Source of the DNA: an uncultured Eubacteriales bacterium
Lineage (GTDB): Bacteria > Bacillota > Clostridia > Peptostreptococcales > Anaerovoracaceae
Reading direction: 5' to 3'
DNA length: 64,000 bases
NCBI GenBank assembly: GCA_902775345.1
Contig: CACYLW010000003.1
Span: 248,001 to 312,000 of the forward strand
The first letter of the stretch is position 1. Every line of letters begins with the position of its first letter. Below, in pieces: positions 43,541 through 52,134 of the stretch. A program made the position numbers and the translations under genes. The notes below the pieces were generated by a model, which did no database searches, had not been told where the DNA came from, and worked only from the letters and a program-made list of their open reading frames with translations.

Positions 43541-44221
43541 ATGGAAGAAAGATACTCGCGTACAAGAGCACTCATAGGAGAGGATGGTCTTGCGCGGCTG
43601 AAAGCATCATCAGTGCTGATCATCGGGATCGGCGGCGTAGGTTCATATGCGGCTGAAGCTGTCGCACGCGCAGGAGCCGGTAACATAACCCTGATGGACG
43701 GAGACAGCGTACAGCCAAGCAATCTCAACAGACAGCTGGTCGCTCTGACATCTACTGTCGGAAGAAACAAGGCAGAGGTCATGGCAGACAGGATAAGGGA
43801 TATCGATCCCACAACTGACGTGACTGTTCTTGCAAGGTTTTATAAGGAAGATGACGAACTTGACCTTACAAAGTACGACTGGATCATTGACGCCATCGAT
43901 GATGTAAATGCCAAGACCGCGCTGATCAAGAAAGCCATCGAAGAGGATGTCAACATCGTCTCTGCAATGGGAGCGGCAGGCAAGCTCGATACACAGTTCA
44001 AGATCGCGGATATTTCTAAAACATCGACATGCCCGCTGGCAAAAGTCATGCGCAAGAGACTGAGGGAAGTAGGCATAGAACATCTGCCGGTCGTATATTC
44101 TGAAGAAAAACCCGCACCCCACAGTGATGTGCTCGGGACCCTTAGCTATGTTCCGGGAGCCGCAGGATTATGTCTTGCAGGCTACGTCATAAAGTCTATA
44201 GCCGTCAACAATGCACAATAG
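43541..44221 (+). CDS. tcdA: tRNA threonylcarbamoyladenosine dehydratase (TcdA/YgdL)
   Basis: 226 residues; ThiF/E1-like ATPase. The GIGGVGSYAAEAVARAG nucleotide loop, DGDSVQPSNLNRQ, and the Cys in STCPLAKVMRKRLR are typical of TcdA. It cyclises t6A37 in tRNA to ct6A using ATP. ATG 43541 preferred over GTG 43529 because GGAAGGG lies upstream at a workable distance. Confidence 0.87.
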   Translation: MEERYSRTRALIGEDGLARLKASSVLIIGIGGVGSYAAEAVARAGAGNITLMDGDSVQPSNLNRQLVALTSTVGRNKAEVMADRIRDIDPTTDVTVLARFYKEDDELDLTKYDWIIDAIDDVNAKTALIKKAIEEDVNIVSAMGAAGKLDTQFKIADISKTSTCPLAKVMRKRLREVGIEHLPVVYSEEKPAPHSDVLGTLSYVPGAAGLCLAGYVIKSIAVNNAQ

Positions 44222-44253
44222 CCGTCTGTAATACATAATAGGGAGGCAGGACA

Positions 44254-44973
44254 GTGAGGATATTTGCGATCGCAGATCTGCATCTGTCATTCAACGAAAA
44301 TATAGATAAGCCTATGAACAAGTTCGGTCCGGGGTGGGAAGACCATCCGGACAGGCTTAAACACAACTGGGAGAAGCTGGTGACTGACGAAGACATCGTT
44401 CTGGTACCGGGCGATATCTCGTGGGGTCTCCGCATTGAGGAGGCGATCTCAGACTTTGAATGGATCCATGCTCTTCCGGGGAAAAAACTGCTCTCAAAAG
44501 GCAACCATGATCTCTGGTGGTCCAGGATACAGTACCTGAACTCGCTTTACGATGATATAATATTCCTGCAGAACGAATGCTATGTCGCGGAGGGCGAAAA
44601 CATCGTGATAACAGCCTCCAGGGGCTGGCCTTATCCGGGATCGGACGAGTATACTGAACATGACGAAAAGATATACGCGAGAGAGCTCGGCAGAATGAAG
44701 CTGGGACTCGATGCCGCAAAAAGAGAGGCGCCGGATTCACGCATAATCGCGTGTCTGCACTATCCGCCTGCCGGTCCTAATGGAAGAGCGACTGAGTTCA
44801 CAAAGCTCCTTGAAGAATACGGCGTCTGGAAATGCGTCTACGGACATCTTCATGGCATGCAGGCATACGGCACCGGCATAAAGGGAAATGTCAGAGGCGT
44901 TGAGTACATACTTGCGTCTTACGACTATATAGGCGGTGCCCCGAAGCTCATTTATGAAAGCGGAGATGAATAA
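44254..44973 (+). CDS. Metallophosphoesterase
   Basis: 239 residues of the calcineurin-like family, with the metal motifs in order: DLHL (residues 7-10), GDIS, GNHD, HYPP and GHLHG. Soluble, no signal peptide. GTG start with GGGAGG upstream. Clostridial homologues of this size lie in conserved housekeeping regions; the substrate (nucleotide, protein or lipid phosphate) is unknown. Confidence 0.87.
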   Translation: MRIFAIADLHLSFNENIDKPMNKFGPGWEDHPDRLKHNWEKLVTDEDIVLVPGDISWGLRIEEAISDFEWIHALPGKKLLSKGNHDLWWSRIQYLNSLYDDIIFLQNECYVAEGENIVITASRGWPYPGSDEYTEHDEKIYARELGRMKLGLDAAKREAPDSRIIACLHYPPAGPNGRATEFTKLLEEYGVWKCVYGHLHGMQAYGTGIKGNVRGVEYILASYDYIGGAPKLIYESGDE

Positions 44974-44984
44974 AGGATCATACT

Positions 44985-46337
44985 GTGGCTGACGAAACAG
45001 GAAAAAGATATAAAAAGAAGAAAAAGGTAAGAATAAACTACAGAAAAGCAGCCCGTGCTCTGGCGCTGCTTATTCTTGTGCTTACAATAGTGCTGTCTTA
45101 TCTGCCTGTTGCGCTGGGAAACGGAATGTCGTTCGACCGCAGCCTGATAAGGCCTTGTGGCGAGCTTGGATCAAAGGCTCCGGGAATAAGAGCGCAGTCG
45201 GCCATAATGTATTCGACCGATCTCGACATGCCGGTTTACGAAAAGAACGCCGACCAGCGAATGGAGCCTTACAGCATCACGAAGATACTGACCTGCTATC
45301 TGGCGCTTGAGAATCTCGATCCTGAAATGATCGTGACTGCTTCGAAGAATGCCTGCAGGGAGCTCGAAGACGGAATGGAACTCGAGCTTGAACCCGGAGA
45401 GGAGAGCAGGGCGATCGATCTCATATATGCTACGATGATGATGTCGGCAAATGACGGAGCGATCGCTCTTGGAGAGGCTGTGTCAGGCAGTGAGAGTGAG
45501 TTCGTCAAGCTGATGAACAAGACGATCAAAAGGTGGGGATGCAAGGACACAAACTTCGTCAATACAAACGGCTGGCAGAATAAAAATCATTATACGACTG
45601 CACGCGACATGGCTATTATCACAAAGCATTGCTTTGAGAATGAGAAACTCAGAGAGATAGCTCTCACGAAGAAATATACGATGCCTGCTACCAACGTAGG
45701 CGACGAACTGAAAATGGAGAATGCTCTCCTTAAGGCCACCGACAATCTGGAAGTTCTGACATACGGCAAAACCGGAAGCTGGTCGGAAAGCCAGTGTACT
45801 ATCACTCTCGGGTTCGAAGAAAGCGGACTCAGCGCGATCATAGTGCTCTTGGGAGACACTGCGAAAGGCAGAAAGGAAGACCCACGGGCTCTGATCAAGG
45901 TCGCGCATGACCTGACTCCGGGATTCATCGTTACGGACAGTGATAAGAATGTCTGCAATACCTGGGTGAAGCACGGGGTAAAGCCTAGAGTGTCGCTTGA
46001 CGTCAAGGGCCTCAGATACGCGTATCCGAAAAACCAGAAGGCGGGCGGCGTCAAGGTGAAGACAGAGATGGACATACTTGAAGCTCCGGTCAGAAAGGGA
46101 GAGAAGGCAGGTAAATTCTATATTTATGCAAATAAAGAAGAGGTAGGTGAAGGATATCTTTATGCGGGTGAGGATATAGAAACGGGCTGGCTGCCGTCAT
46201 ACCTTTACGTTTCAAACCGCATGACAGCTTTCGCCGGGACCGTGATTGTCCTGATACTGCTTCTGGGATTCGTCCTGGAGAAGAGACAGGAAAGGCGTCA
46301 AAGAGCTAAAAATAAGGAGACTTCAACACGTACATAA
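44985..46337 (+). CDS. D-alanyl-D-alanine carboxypeptidase (S11, PBP5-like)
   Basis: 450 residues. The N-terminus is very basic (KKKKK) before a helix at about 24-45 acting as signal-anchor. The penicillin-binding motifs are Ser97-x-x-Lys100 (SITK), Ser154-Ala-Asn156 and YGKTGS; a further hydrophobic helix lies near 412-430 with a basic tail. It trims the last D-Ala from peptidoglycan stem peptides. GTG start. It is followed by the tRNA-Ser promoter. Confidence 0.9.
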   Translation: MADETGKRYKKKKKVRINYRKAARALALLILVLTIVLSYLPVALGNGMSFDRSLIRPCGELGSKAPGIRAQSAIMYSTDLDMPVYEKNADQRMEPYSITKILTCYLALENLDPEMIVTASKNACRELEDGMELELEPGEESRAIDLIYATMMMSANDGAIALGEAVSGSESEFVKLMNKTIKRWGCKDTNFVNTNGWQNKNHYTTARDMAIITKHCFENEKLREIALTKKYTMPATNVGDELKMENALLKATDNLEVLTYGKTGSWSESQCTITLGFEESGLSAIIVLLGDTAKGRKEDPRALIKVAHDLTPGFIVTDSDKNVCNTWVKHGVKPRVSLDVKGLRYAYPKNQKAGGVKVKTEMDILEAPVRKGEKAGKFYIYANKEEVGEGYLYAGEDIETGWLPSYLYVSNRMTAFAGTVIVLILLLGFVLEKRQERRQRAKNKETSTRT

Positions 46338-46351
46338 GCATTTTTTAACTC

Positions 46352-46380
46352 TTGTGTAAGCTTTGCGAGTATGTTAGAAT
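46352..46380 (+). promoter_or_regulatory. Promoter of tRNA-Ser
   Basis: TTGTGT (46352-46357), 17-bp spacer, TAGAAT (46375-46380). The predicted start near 46388 is about 5 bases before the mature tRNA. A GCGAG/CTCGC-TGTTA/TAACA hairpin (46365-46389) overlaps the -10. Confidence 0.65.
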
Positions 46381-46392
46381 AACACTCGCTGT

Positions 46393-46484
46393 GGAGAGAT
46401 ACCCAAGTGGCTGAAGGGTCTGGCTTCGAATACCAGTAGGTCGGTAGTACCGGCGCGAGGGTTCAAATCCCTCTCTCTCCGCCA
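46393..46484 (+). tRNA. tRNA-Ser (anticodon CGA)
   Basis: Acceptor stem GGAGAGA/TCTCTCC with discriminator G and encoded CCA (46482-46484). The anticodon loop TTCGAAT gives anticodon CGA, which reads UCG; the stem CTGGC/ACCAG has a C-A mismatch next to the loop. A long class II variable arm (CGGT-AGT-ACCG) and a standard T arm (GAGGGTTCAAATCCCTC) confirm a serine tRNA. Confidence 0.95.
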
Positions 46485-46486
46485 TT

Positions 46487-46516
46487 AAGAGTCGTTCGAA
46501 TGAGCGGCTCTTTTTC
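46487..46516 (+). terminator. Intrinsic terminator after tRNA-Ser
   Basis: AAGAGTCGTTC/GAGCGGCTCTT stem with GAAT loop and a T5 tail. It is nearly the same sequence as the terminator at 48013-48044. The interval from here to 46722 shows no gene. Confidence 0.85.
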
Positions 46517-46722
46517 TTTGCCGCTTTATTATTATGCCGGGCCTGTGGACAGTGCGGATTGCCGGAGGCCGGAAAGGCGGACATGGTCAGGACCGGATTC
46601 CGGAAGTGTCAGGAGTTCAGTGTTATTGACGAGGTTCTGAAGAACTGCTATTGAAAAAATGTTTTTATAAAAGTGCTTTAGAATAGCAAAAATTATGATA
46701 TATTTTTCGCATGTTATTTTAT

Positions 46723-46748
46723 GGGAGATACAGGCATCTCCCTTTTTT
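46723..46748 (+). terminator. Terminator hairpin in the sstT leader
   Basis: GGGAGAT (46723-46729) / ATCTCCC (46736-46742) followed by TTTTTT. It ends only 5 bases before the AAGGAG ribosome site of sstT, so it is either an attenuator for that gene or a second barrier behind tRNA-Ser. Confidence 0.6.
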
Positions 46749-46765
46749 ATGGAAAAGGAGTATTT

Positions 46766-47995
46766 ATGAACTTATTTCAGAAATGGATGAATATCAGCCT
46801 CGTGCTTAGGATCTTCATTGGTCTTATCATCGGCGCTATCCTTGGATTCATCGTTCCTTCGCAGTAGTGGATCTCCATCTTTGGTGACGTGTTCGTCGGA
46901 GCCCTCAAGGGAATCGCACCTGTACTGGTATTCGTTCTTGTTGCTTCGTCTCTTGCAAACGCAAAGGGCGGAAATGCAGACAGATTCAAAGTCGTTATTT
47001 TCCTGTACATGCTTAGTACACTCATCGCTGCATTCGTTGCGGTATGCATGAACTTTACTTTCAGGGTGAAGGTTCCTCTGACAGGCGTTGAGAACGTTGC
47101 TGAAGACCTGACTCCTCCGGGATCGGTATTCGAGGTCCTAAAGAATCTGTGTCTGAGCTTTGTTAACAACCCTATCAGCGCCATTGCAAACGCAAACTAC
47201 ATCGCGATCCTGTTCTGGGCAGTAGTGATCGGTCTTGCTCTTAAGGCAGCAAGTGCCGGAACAAAGAAGGTTTTCGGCGATCTGGCAGAAGCACTTTCGG
47301 TGGCCGTGCGTTGGGTCATTAACTGTGCACCATTCGGAATCATGGGTCTTGTATTCAATGCAGTTTCAACAAGCGGACTCGCGATCTTCATGCACTATGG
47401 TCAGCTGGTAGCCCTTCTGGTATGCACAATGTGCCTTACTTCGCTCGGTATCAACGCGATCATCGTTGCTCTGGTACTCAGACGCAACCCGTATCCACTC
47501 ATGTGGTACTGCATCAAGAGAAGTGCTCTCACAGCATTCTTCACAAGAAGTTCGGCTGCGAACATCCCTGTAAACATGGAACTCTGCAAGGATCTCGGTC
47601 TTGATGAAGACATGTACTCGGTATCGATCCCTCTCGGTTCGACGATCAACATGGACGGAGCTGCTGTAACAATCACGACACTTACACTGGTTGCCTGCTG
47701 GACGACCGGAGTAGACGTAACATTCCCTATGGCTATCCTTCTGAGTATCGTAGCTACACTTTCCGCATGCGGAACTTCCGGAGTTGCAGGCGGATCGCTG
47801 CTGCTGGTACCTCTCGGATGCTCGATGTTCGGAATTCCTCAGGACATCGCAATGCAGATGGTAGGAATCGGATTCATCATCAGTGTTATCCAGGATTCCG
47901 TAGAGACAGCGCTGAACTCCTCGGGAGACGCTATCTTTACAGCAACTGCAGAATTCTATTCATGGAAGAAGGAAGGACGCGAACTGCCATTATAA
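46766..47995 (+). pseudogene. sstT: Serine/threonine:Na+ symporter SstT with in-frame TAG at codon 34
   Basis: From ATG 46766 (AAGGAG upstream) the frame reads like an SstT N-terminus (MNLFQKWMNISLVLRIF), then meets TAG at 46865-46867, then continues in the same frame with WISIFGD and the complete dicarboxylate/amino acid:cation symporter fold to 47995 (about 409 codons in all). SstT hallmarks include GSTINMDGAAV and CGTSGVAGGSLLLVP. There is no frameshift and no other defect. Either the gene is recently broken, the base is a sequencing error, TAG is read through, or translation restarts at GTG 46889, which would lose the first helix. It neighbours a Ser/Thr exporter. Confidence 0.75.
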
Positions 47996-48012
47996 TTCCG
48001 AAGTAATTCATA

Positions 48013-48044
48013 AAAAAGAGTCGTTCGTAAGAACGGCTCTTTTT
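48013..48044. terminator. Bidirectional terminator between sstT and the exporter genes
   Basis: AAAAAGAGTCGTTC pairs with GAACGGCTCTTTTT around GTAA. A T tract is present on both strands, so it serves sstT and the convergent exporter pair. Confidence 0.88.
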
Positions 48045-48054
48045 GCGTAAGCAG

Positions 48055-48513
48055 TTATTGTCTGGCTTTTATGATCATTCTGAATATGTACTTGTTCATG
48101 ATCTCAACTACTATGAATCCAAGGGCGATCCCCAGGCAGGTGACAAGGAGCGTGATGGCTTCTGACACTGCCGTTTCATGTTCTTCCATTACTATGCAGT
48201 ACATCATGTAATAGAGGTTCGGCCCCGGCACGAGAGGGAAGACGCACACTGTCTGGAATATGGTCGCAGGAGCCTTGTTTACTCTGGCCATTACCTGCGC
48301 ATAGGCGGCTACAAATATCGAACCCATGAGTGTCGCCATGAAATTGCTGTATCCGGCATTGAACAGAAGGGCATATACAAGCCAGGTGAAAAACGCGCCG
48401 ATGCCGGCATACATGACCTGGATGCCCTTTACATTGAACCAGTAAGCAAAACCCACACAGGCAGCTGTACATGATATAAGCTGAACTGCGAGACTCGGTG
48501 AAAGCTCCATCAT
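48055..48513 (-). CDS. Threonine/serine exporter, small subunit (ThrE C-terminal half, YjjB-like)
   Basis: 152 residues with four or five hydrophobic segments; matches the DUF3815/ThrE_2 half of threonine/serine exporters (PLVPGPNLYYMMY, the usual pore-domain motif). GGGGGTG ribosome site; the start lies two bases after the stop of the larger subunit gene, so the two are coupled. Together they should export L-threonine and L-serine. Confidence 0.85.
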   Translation of the reverse strand: MMELSPSLAVQLISCTAACVGFAYWFNVKGIQVMYAGIGAFFTWLVYALLFNAGYSNFMATLMGSIFVAAYAQVMARVNKAPATIFQTVCVFPLVPGPNLYYMMYCIVMEEHETAVSEAITLLVTCLGIALGFIVVEIMNKYIFRMIIKARQ

Positions 48514-48514
48514 G

Positions 48515-49273
48515 CTACATCACCCCCTTCATGATCAGTATAGGAAGGGCGATGCCTATCGCTATCCCCGTGGCGCCCAGCGTTGCCTTGGATATATTGA
48601 TAATGCCCGACAAAGTGTCTCTGTGCAGCAGATCGCTGATGCCGTTGGTAAACCCGATACCGGATATAAGAAGCATGACAACGCCGACCGTGATATTGCC
48701 CGTATGATGCCCAAGTCCCAGCCTGACTGATAATAAAATAAATATCTCGACGATAAATGAGATGATGGCATTGAAAATCAGCGGATTTGTTTCGATCTTA
48801 CTCAGTGCATCGCCGATCGCTACTATCATCAGAGAAGCGAGCACAGCGACTATACTGTCGGCAGGATCACAATTGAAAAACACAGCAAATCCTGTGCCTC
48901 CGAGAACACCTGCCAGATAGTGCATCCATTTAGGCTGCGCCGGTCTTGCAAGGACCTCGTCAAGTTTCTGTCTGAGCTCGGGCGCGTCAGGTGTCTGTCT
49001 GCATACTTTGCGTGACAGGCTGTTGAGATAGTCAAGCCTGTCAAAATTCATTTCTCCGCCCGGTACGTGGCGTATCTGCGTAAAGATATCGCCGTCCGGT
49101 GTTTCTACCGTAGCCTGTATATTTGATGAAATGACCCAGCAGTTCACTTTGATGAATCCATAGCTCCGGCACAGACGGTACATGCTGTCCTCAACACGTC
49201 CGATCTCGGCCCCGCTGTTGATCATCTGCTCACCTATATCCAGGATCACCTTCAGTATCTGTTTATAGTCCAC
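48515..49273 (-). CDS. Threonine/serine exporter, large subunit (ThrE N-terminal half, YjjP-like)
   Basis: 252 residues from a GTG at 49273 (AGGAGAGG upstream); an ATG at 49330 in the same frame lacks a ribosome site. DUF1212 domain: a soluble N-terminal part (ILDIGEQMINSGAEIGRVED) and about five helices at 120-250. It pairs with the downstream small subunit. It points towards sstT, so import and export genes for the same amino acids converge. Confidence 0.85.
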   Translation of the reverse strand: MDYKQILKVILDIGEQMINSGAEIGRVEDSMYRLCRSYGFIKVNCWVISSNIQATVETPDGDIFTQIRHVPGGEMNFDRLDYLNSLSRKVCRQTPDAPELRQKLDEVLARPAQPKWMHYLAGVLGGTGFAVFFNCDPADSIVAVLASLMIVAIGDALSKIETNPLIFNAIISFIVEIFILLSVRLGLGHHTGNITVGVVMLLISGIGFTNGISDLLHRDTLSGIINISKATLGATGIAIGIALPILIMKGVM

Positions 49274-49450
49274 AACGATCCCTCTCCTGCAAAAAAATAA
49301 TATGGAAATGAACGGCTGATAGCGTATCACAAAGAATAAATGCTTTCAACATATGATAAATATTAAACAGTGTAATTTTTATGATATTATAGGTAATAAA
49401 AGCACGGCATGGTCCAGAGATTTCGATAATAGGGGGAGGTCCGGAAAAAT

Positions 49451-51046
49451 ATGAAAGGCATTAACAGTGAAAAAAACCGTCTGCGCCACAAGGTGTTTAC
49501 TGAGGTCGCAAGGTTTGCATATGAAGGAGGGGGACCGGAACAGCTCGATGAGTTGCCATATAAGATGGTCAATGTCGAAAACGATCCATACAGACACTCG
49601 ATGTTCCTCGAAAGAGCTATCATCGGTGAGCGGATCAGAGTTGCCATGGGAATGGGAATAAGACCGGTCAACGAACACACCCCGACATCAAAGGGCGTTG
49701 ACGAGAGCATGATAGAAGAAAAGTACTATGAGCCGCCGCTGATAGATATCATACGTTTCGCATGCCACTGCTGCCCTGAAAAAAGAGTATATATCACCGA
49801 CGGATGTCAGAATTGTCTGGAACATCCATGCATGGAAGTCTGCCCGAAAAAGTGCATATCATATGACAGGGACCTTCGCCGCAATGTTATAGATACTGAC
49901 AAATGCATCAAGTGCGGTATGTGCATGAAAGCGTGCCAGTACAATGCGATCATCAAGCAGGAAAGACCGTGTGTAGCTGCGTGCGGTCTCGGAGCGATAG
50001 GTGAGGATGAATACGGCCATGCGATGATAGACCAGGACAAGTGCGTTTCCTGCGGAATGTGCCTTAACAGCTGTCCGTTTGCTGCTATCGTAGACAAAGG
50101 ACAGATATATCAGACCATAAAGGCCATACAGTCGGATACTCCTGTTTACGCCATCGTAGCTCCGGCGATAGCCGGACAGTTCGGCAAAGGGCTTACAGAC
50201 AAGAAGATGAGAGCGGCATTCGGCATTCTCGGATTTGAGGATGTGTTCGAAGTAGCTATAGGCGCCGACCTGTGCACGATAGAGGAGGCCGAGCATTTCC
50301 TCAGAGAAGTCCCGGAGGAGCTTCCGTTCATGTGCACGAGCTGCTGCCCAGCGTGGTCGATAATGGCAAAGAAGGAGTTCCCGGAATACGCGGATACCGT
50401 CTCCATGGCCATGACCCCGATGGTCCTGACAGCGAGGCTTGTAAAGAAATTACATCCTGACTGCAAGATCGCATTCATAGGACCGTGCCTGTCAAAGAAA
50501 AATGAGGCCAGCAGACGTACAGTCAAGAGCTACGTAGACTTTGTTCTGACTTTCGAAGAACTCGCTGGTATGTTTGACGCTATGGATGTTGTATTCGAGG
50601 ACCTTGAGGAAGGCGATACTCTGAGGAGAGCGAGCAGCGACGGCTTCGGCTTCGCCATAAGCGGAGGTGTTGCGCAGGCTGTAGTAAATCACATAAAACG
50701 GGTCGATCCGGAGCGTGAAGTAAAGATAGTAAAAGCCGAGGGCCTTGATGAGTGCAAGAAAATGATGAAAAAGGCCGCAGCGGGCGAATATAACGGATAC
50801 CTGCTTGAAGGAATGGCATGCCCCGGCGGATGCATAGCCGGCGCAGGAACGATCCAGCCGCTTAACAAAGCGACATATTCAGTAGGGGTTGCCATGAAGG
50901 AAGCTCCTGTAGAAAACGCGATCGACAGCCAGTACGCAGATCTTCTTCCGCATCTTGAGCGAATACAGGAGGAACTCAGTCAGCTTAAAGAAGAAGACTA
51001 TGAGCCGGTAAACAGAGCGAAAATAGACTTGCTTACATACAAATAG
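49451..51046 (+). CDS. Monomeric [FeFe] hydrogenase, group B-like
   Basis: 531 residues. An N-terminal Cys-rich region (105-135) and two 4Fe-4S ferredoxin motifs (Cys152-163; Cys198-208) precede the H-cluster domain. H-cluster motifs: L1 TSCCPAW (296-302; alanine where group A has glycine), L2 GPCLSKK (Cys346) and L3 EGMACPGGC (Cys457, Cys461). It reduces protons or oxidises H2 in the cytoplasm, probably with ferredoxin. The HydEFG maturases are not nearby. GGGGGAGGT lies 10 bases before the ATG. Confidence 0.9.
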   Translation: MKGINSEKNRLRHKVFTEVARFAYEGGGPEQLDELPYKMVNVENDPYRHSMFLERAIIGERIRVAMGMGIRPVNEHTPTSKGVDESMIEEKYYEPPLIDIIRFACHCCPEKRVYITDGCQNCLEHPCMEVCPKKCISYDRDLRRNVIDTDKCIKCGMCMKACQYNAIIKQERPCVAACGLGAIGEDEYGHAMIDQDKCVSCGMCLNSCPFAAIVDKGQIYQTIKAIQSDTPVYAIVAPAIAGQFGKGLTDKKMRAAFGILGFEDVFEVAIGADLCTIEEAEHFLREVPEELPFMCTSCCPAWSIMAKKEFPEYADTVSMAMTPMVLTARLVKKLHPDCKIAFIGPCLSKKNEASRRTVKSYVDFVLTFEELAGMFDAMDVVFEDLEEGDTLRRASSDGFGFAISGGVAQAVVNHIKRVDPEREVKIVKAEGLDECKKMMKKAAAGEYNGYLLEGMACPGGCIAGAGTIQPLNKATYSVGVAMKEAPVENAIDSQYADLLPHLERIQEELSQLKEEDYEPVNRAKIDLLTYK

Positions 51047-51070
51047 ATTAGATAAAAGAACCGGAAATAA

Positions 51071-51104
51071 AGCCCCTGACCATTCAGCGGTCAGGGACTT
51101 TTTT
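51071..51104 (+). terminator. Intrinsic terminator
   Basis: CCCTGACC (51074-51081) / GGTCAGGG (51089-51096), flanked by further pairing, then ACTTTTTT. It ends the hydrogenase gene. Confidence 0.87.
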
Positions 51105-51163
51105 AATTAGAAACACATCTGAATCAGCAACATTCTTAGTAAATGTTAGTATATGAAAGAACT

Positions 51164-51206
51164 TTGATATTTGATAAAATACAAATGTACAAATAGGCAT
51201 TTGTAC
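51164..51206 (+). promoter_or_regulatory. Promoter with overlapping operator-like palindrome
   Basis: TTGATA (51164-51169), 18-bp spacer, TACAAA (51188-51193). The -10 lies in the left arm of a perfect palindrome, GTACAAAT-AGGC-ATTTGTAC (51187-51206), as for a repressor site. It is the likely control point of the transketolase/aldolase operon. The regulator is not identifiable here. Confidence 0.5.
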
Positions 51207-51287
51207 TTGCATGATGGGGGAATGCAATACAGAAGTCAGAATGTATGGATCATTGATTTGGAATTGATGACCGGATAAGGAGATGTT

Positions 51288-52133
51288 ATGACAAAAACAG
51301 AAAAAAAAGAACTAATGAAGCTTGCCTGCAAGGTGAGGATGGGAATAATCGAAGGTACCCATTCCGCAAAGTCAGGTCATCCGGGCGGAAGCCTTTCAGC
51401 TGCAGATATGTACACATATCTGTATTTTAAGGAAATGAACGTAGACCCGGAAAAGCCTCGTGATCCTGACAGAGACAGATTCGTTCTTTCGAAAGGACAC
51501 ACAGCTCCGGGACTGTACTCCGTACTGGCTCAGAGAGGATTCTTCCCTGTGGAAGAGCTGAAGACTTTAAGAAAGATCGGAAGCCGCCTGCAGGGCCATC
51601 CTAACATGAATGAGACCCCTGGAGTGGACATGTCCACAGGATCACTCGGACAGGGAGTATCTGCTGCAGCGGGCATGGCTCTTGCCGCAAAGAAGCAGGG
51701 CAAAGATCTGAGAGTGTATACACTGCTCGGAGACGGCGAGATCGAAGAAGGTCAGGTCTGGGAAGCAATGATGTTTGCGCATCACTATGAGCTTGACAAT
51801 CTTTGCGTTATCGTAGACAACAACGACCTTCAGATCGACGGAAGGATCGCGGATGTTATCGATCCATATCCTATCCCGGATAAGTTCAAGGCATTCGGTC
51901 TCCATGTCGAGGAGATAGACGGGCATGACTTTGACCAGATAGAGGCTGCTCTGGAAAGCGCTAAAAAGACAAAAGGCGTACCGACTGCAATAATCATGAA
52001 GACTCTCAAGGGTAAGGGTGTGAGCTTCATGGAAGACCAGGCCGGATGGCATGGCAAGGCGCCTAATGATGAACAGTATGATCAGGCGATGGCAGAACTC
52101 GGAAAGCAGCTCGAAGAAGTGGAGGCGATGTAA
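51288..52133 (+). CDS. Transketolase, N-terminal subunit
   Basis: 281 residues; canonical split transketolase with the AKSGHPGGSLSAADMY start motif, SKGHTAPGLY, and the TPP/Mg site GDGEIEEGQVWEA followed by VDNNDLQIDG. AAGGAG lies 6 bases before the ATG. With the next two genes it gives the non-oxidative pentose phosphate branch, in contrast to the divergent pair at 15417-17236. Confidence 0.92.
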   Translation: MTKTEKKELMKLACKVRMGIIEGTHSAKSGHPGGSLSAADMYTYLYFKEMNVDPEKPRDPDRDRFVLSKGHTAPGLYSVLAQRGFFPVEELKTLRKIGSRLQGHPNMNETPGVDMSTGSLGQGVSAAAGMALAAKKQGKDLRVYTLLGDGEIEEGQVWEAMMFAHHYELDNLCVIVDNNDLQIDGRIADVIDPYPIPDKFKAFGLHVEEIDGHDFDQIEAALESAKKTKGVPTAIIMKTLKGKGVSFMEDQAGWHGKAPNDEQYDQAMAELGKQLEEVEAM

Positions 52134-52134
52134 T

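Noticed and set aside
46345..46584. Minus-strand ORF containing AEREGFEPSRRYYRPTG
   Set aside because: This is the well-known false translation of the antisense strand of tRNA-Ser; the tRNA at 46393-46484 explains it.
46766..47995. Genome-wide reassignment of TAG (for example to pyrrolysine) suggested by the sstT amber codon
   Set aside because: TAG is the normal final stop of at least twelve intact genes here (such as those ending at 9493, 12653, 17236, 38155, 51046 and 59783), so general reassignment is not supported. Context-dependent read-through is left open in the findings.
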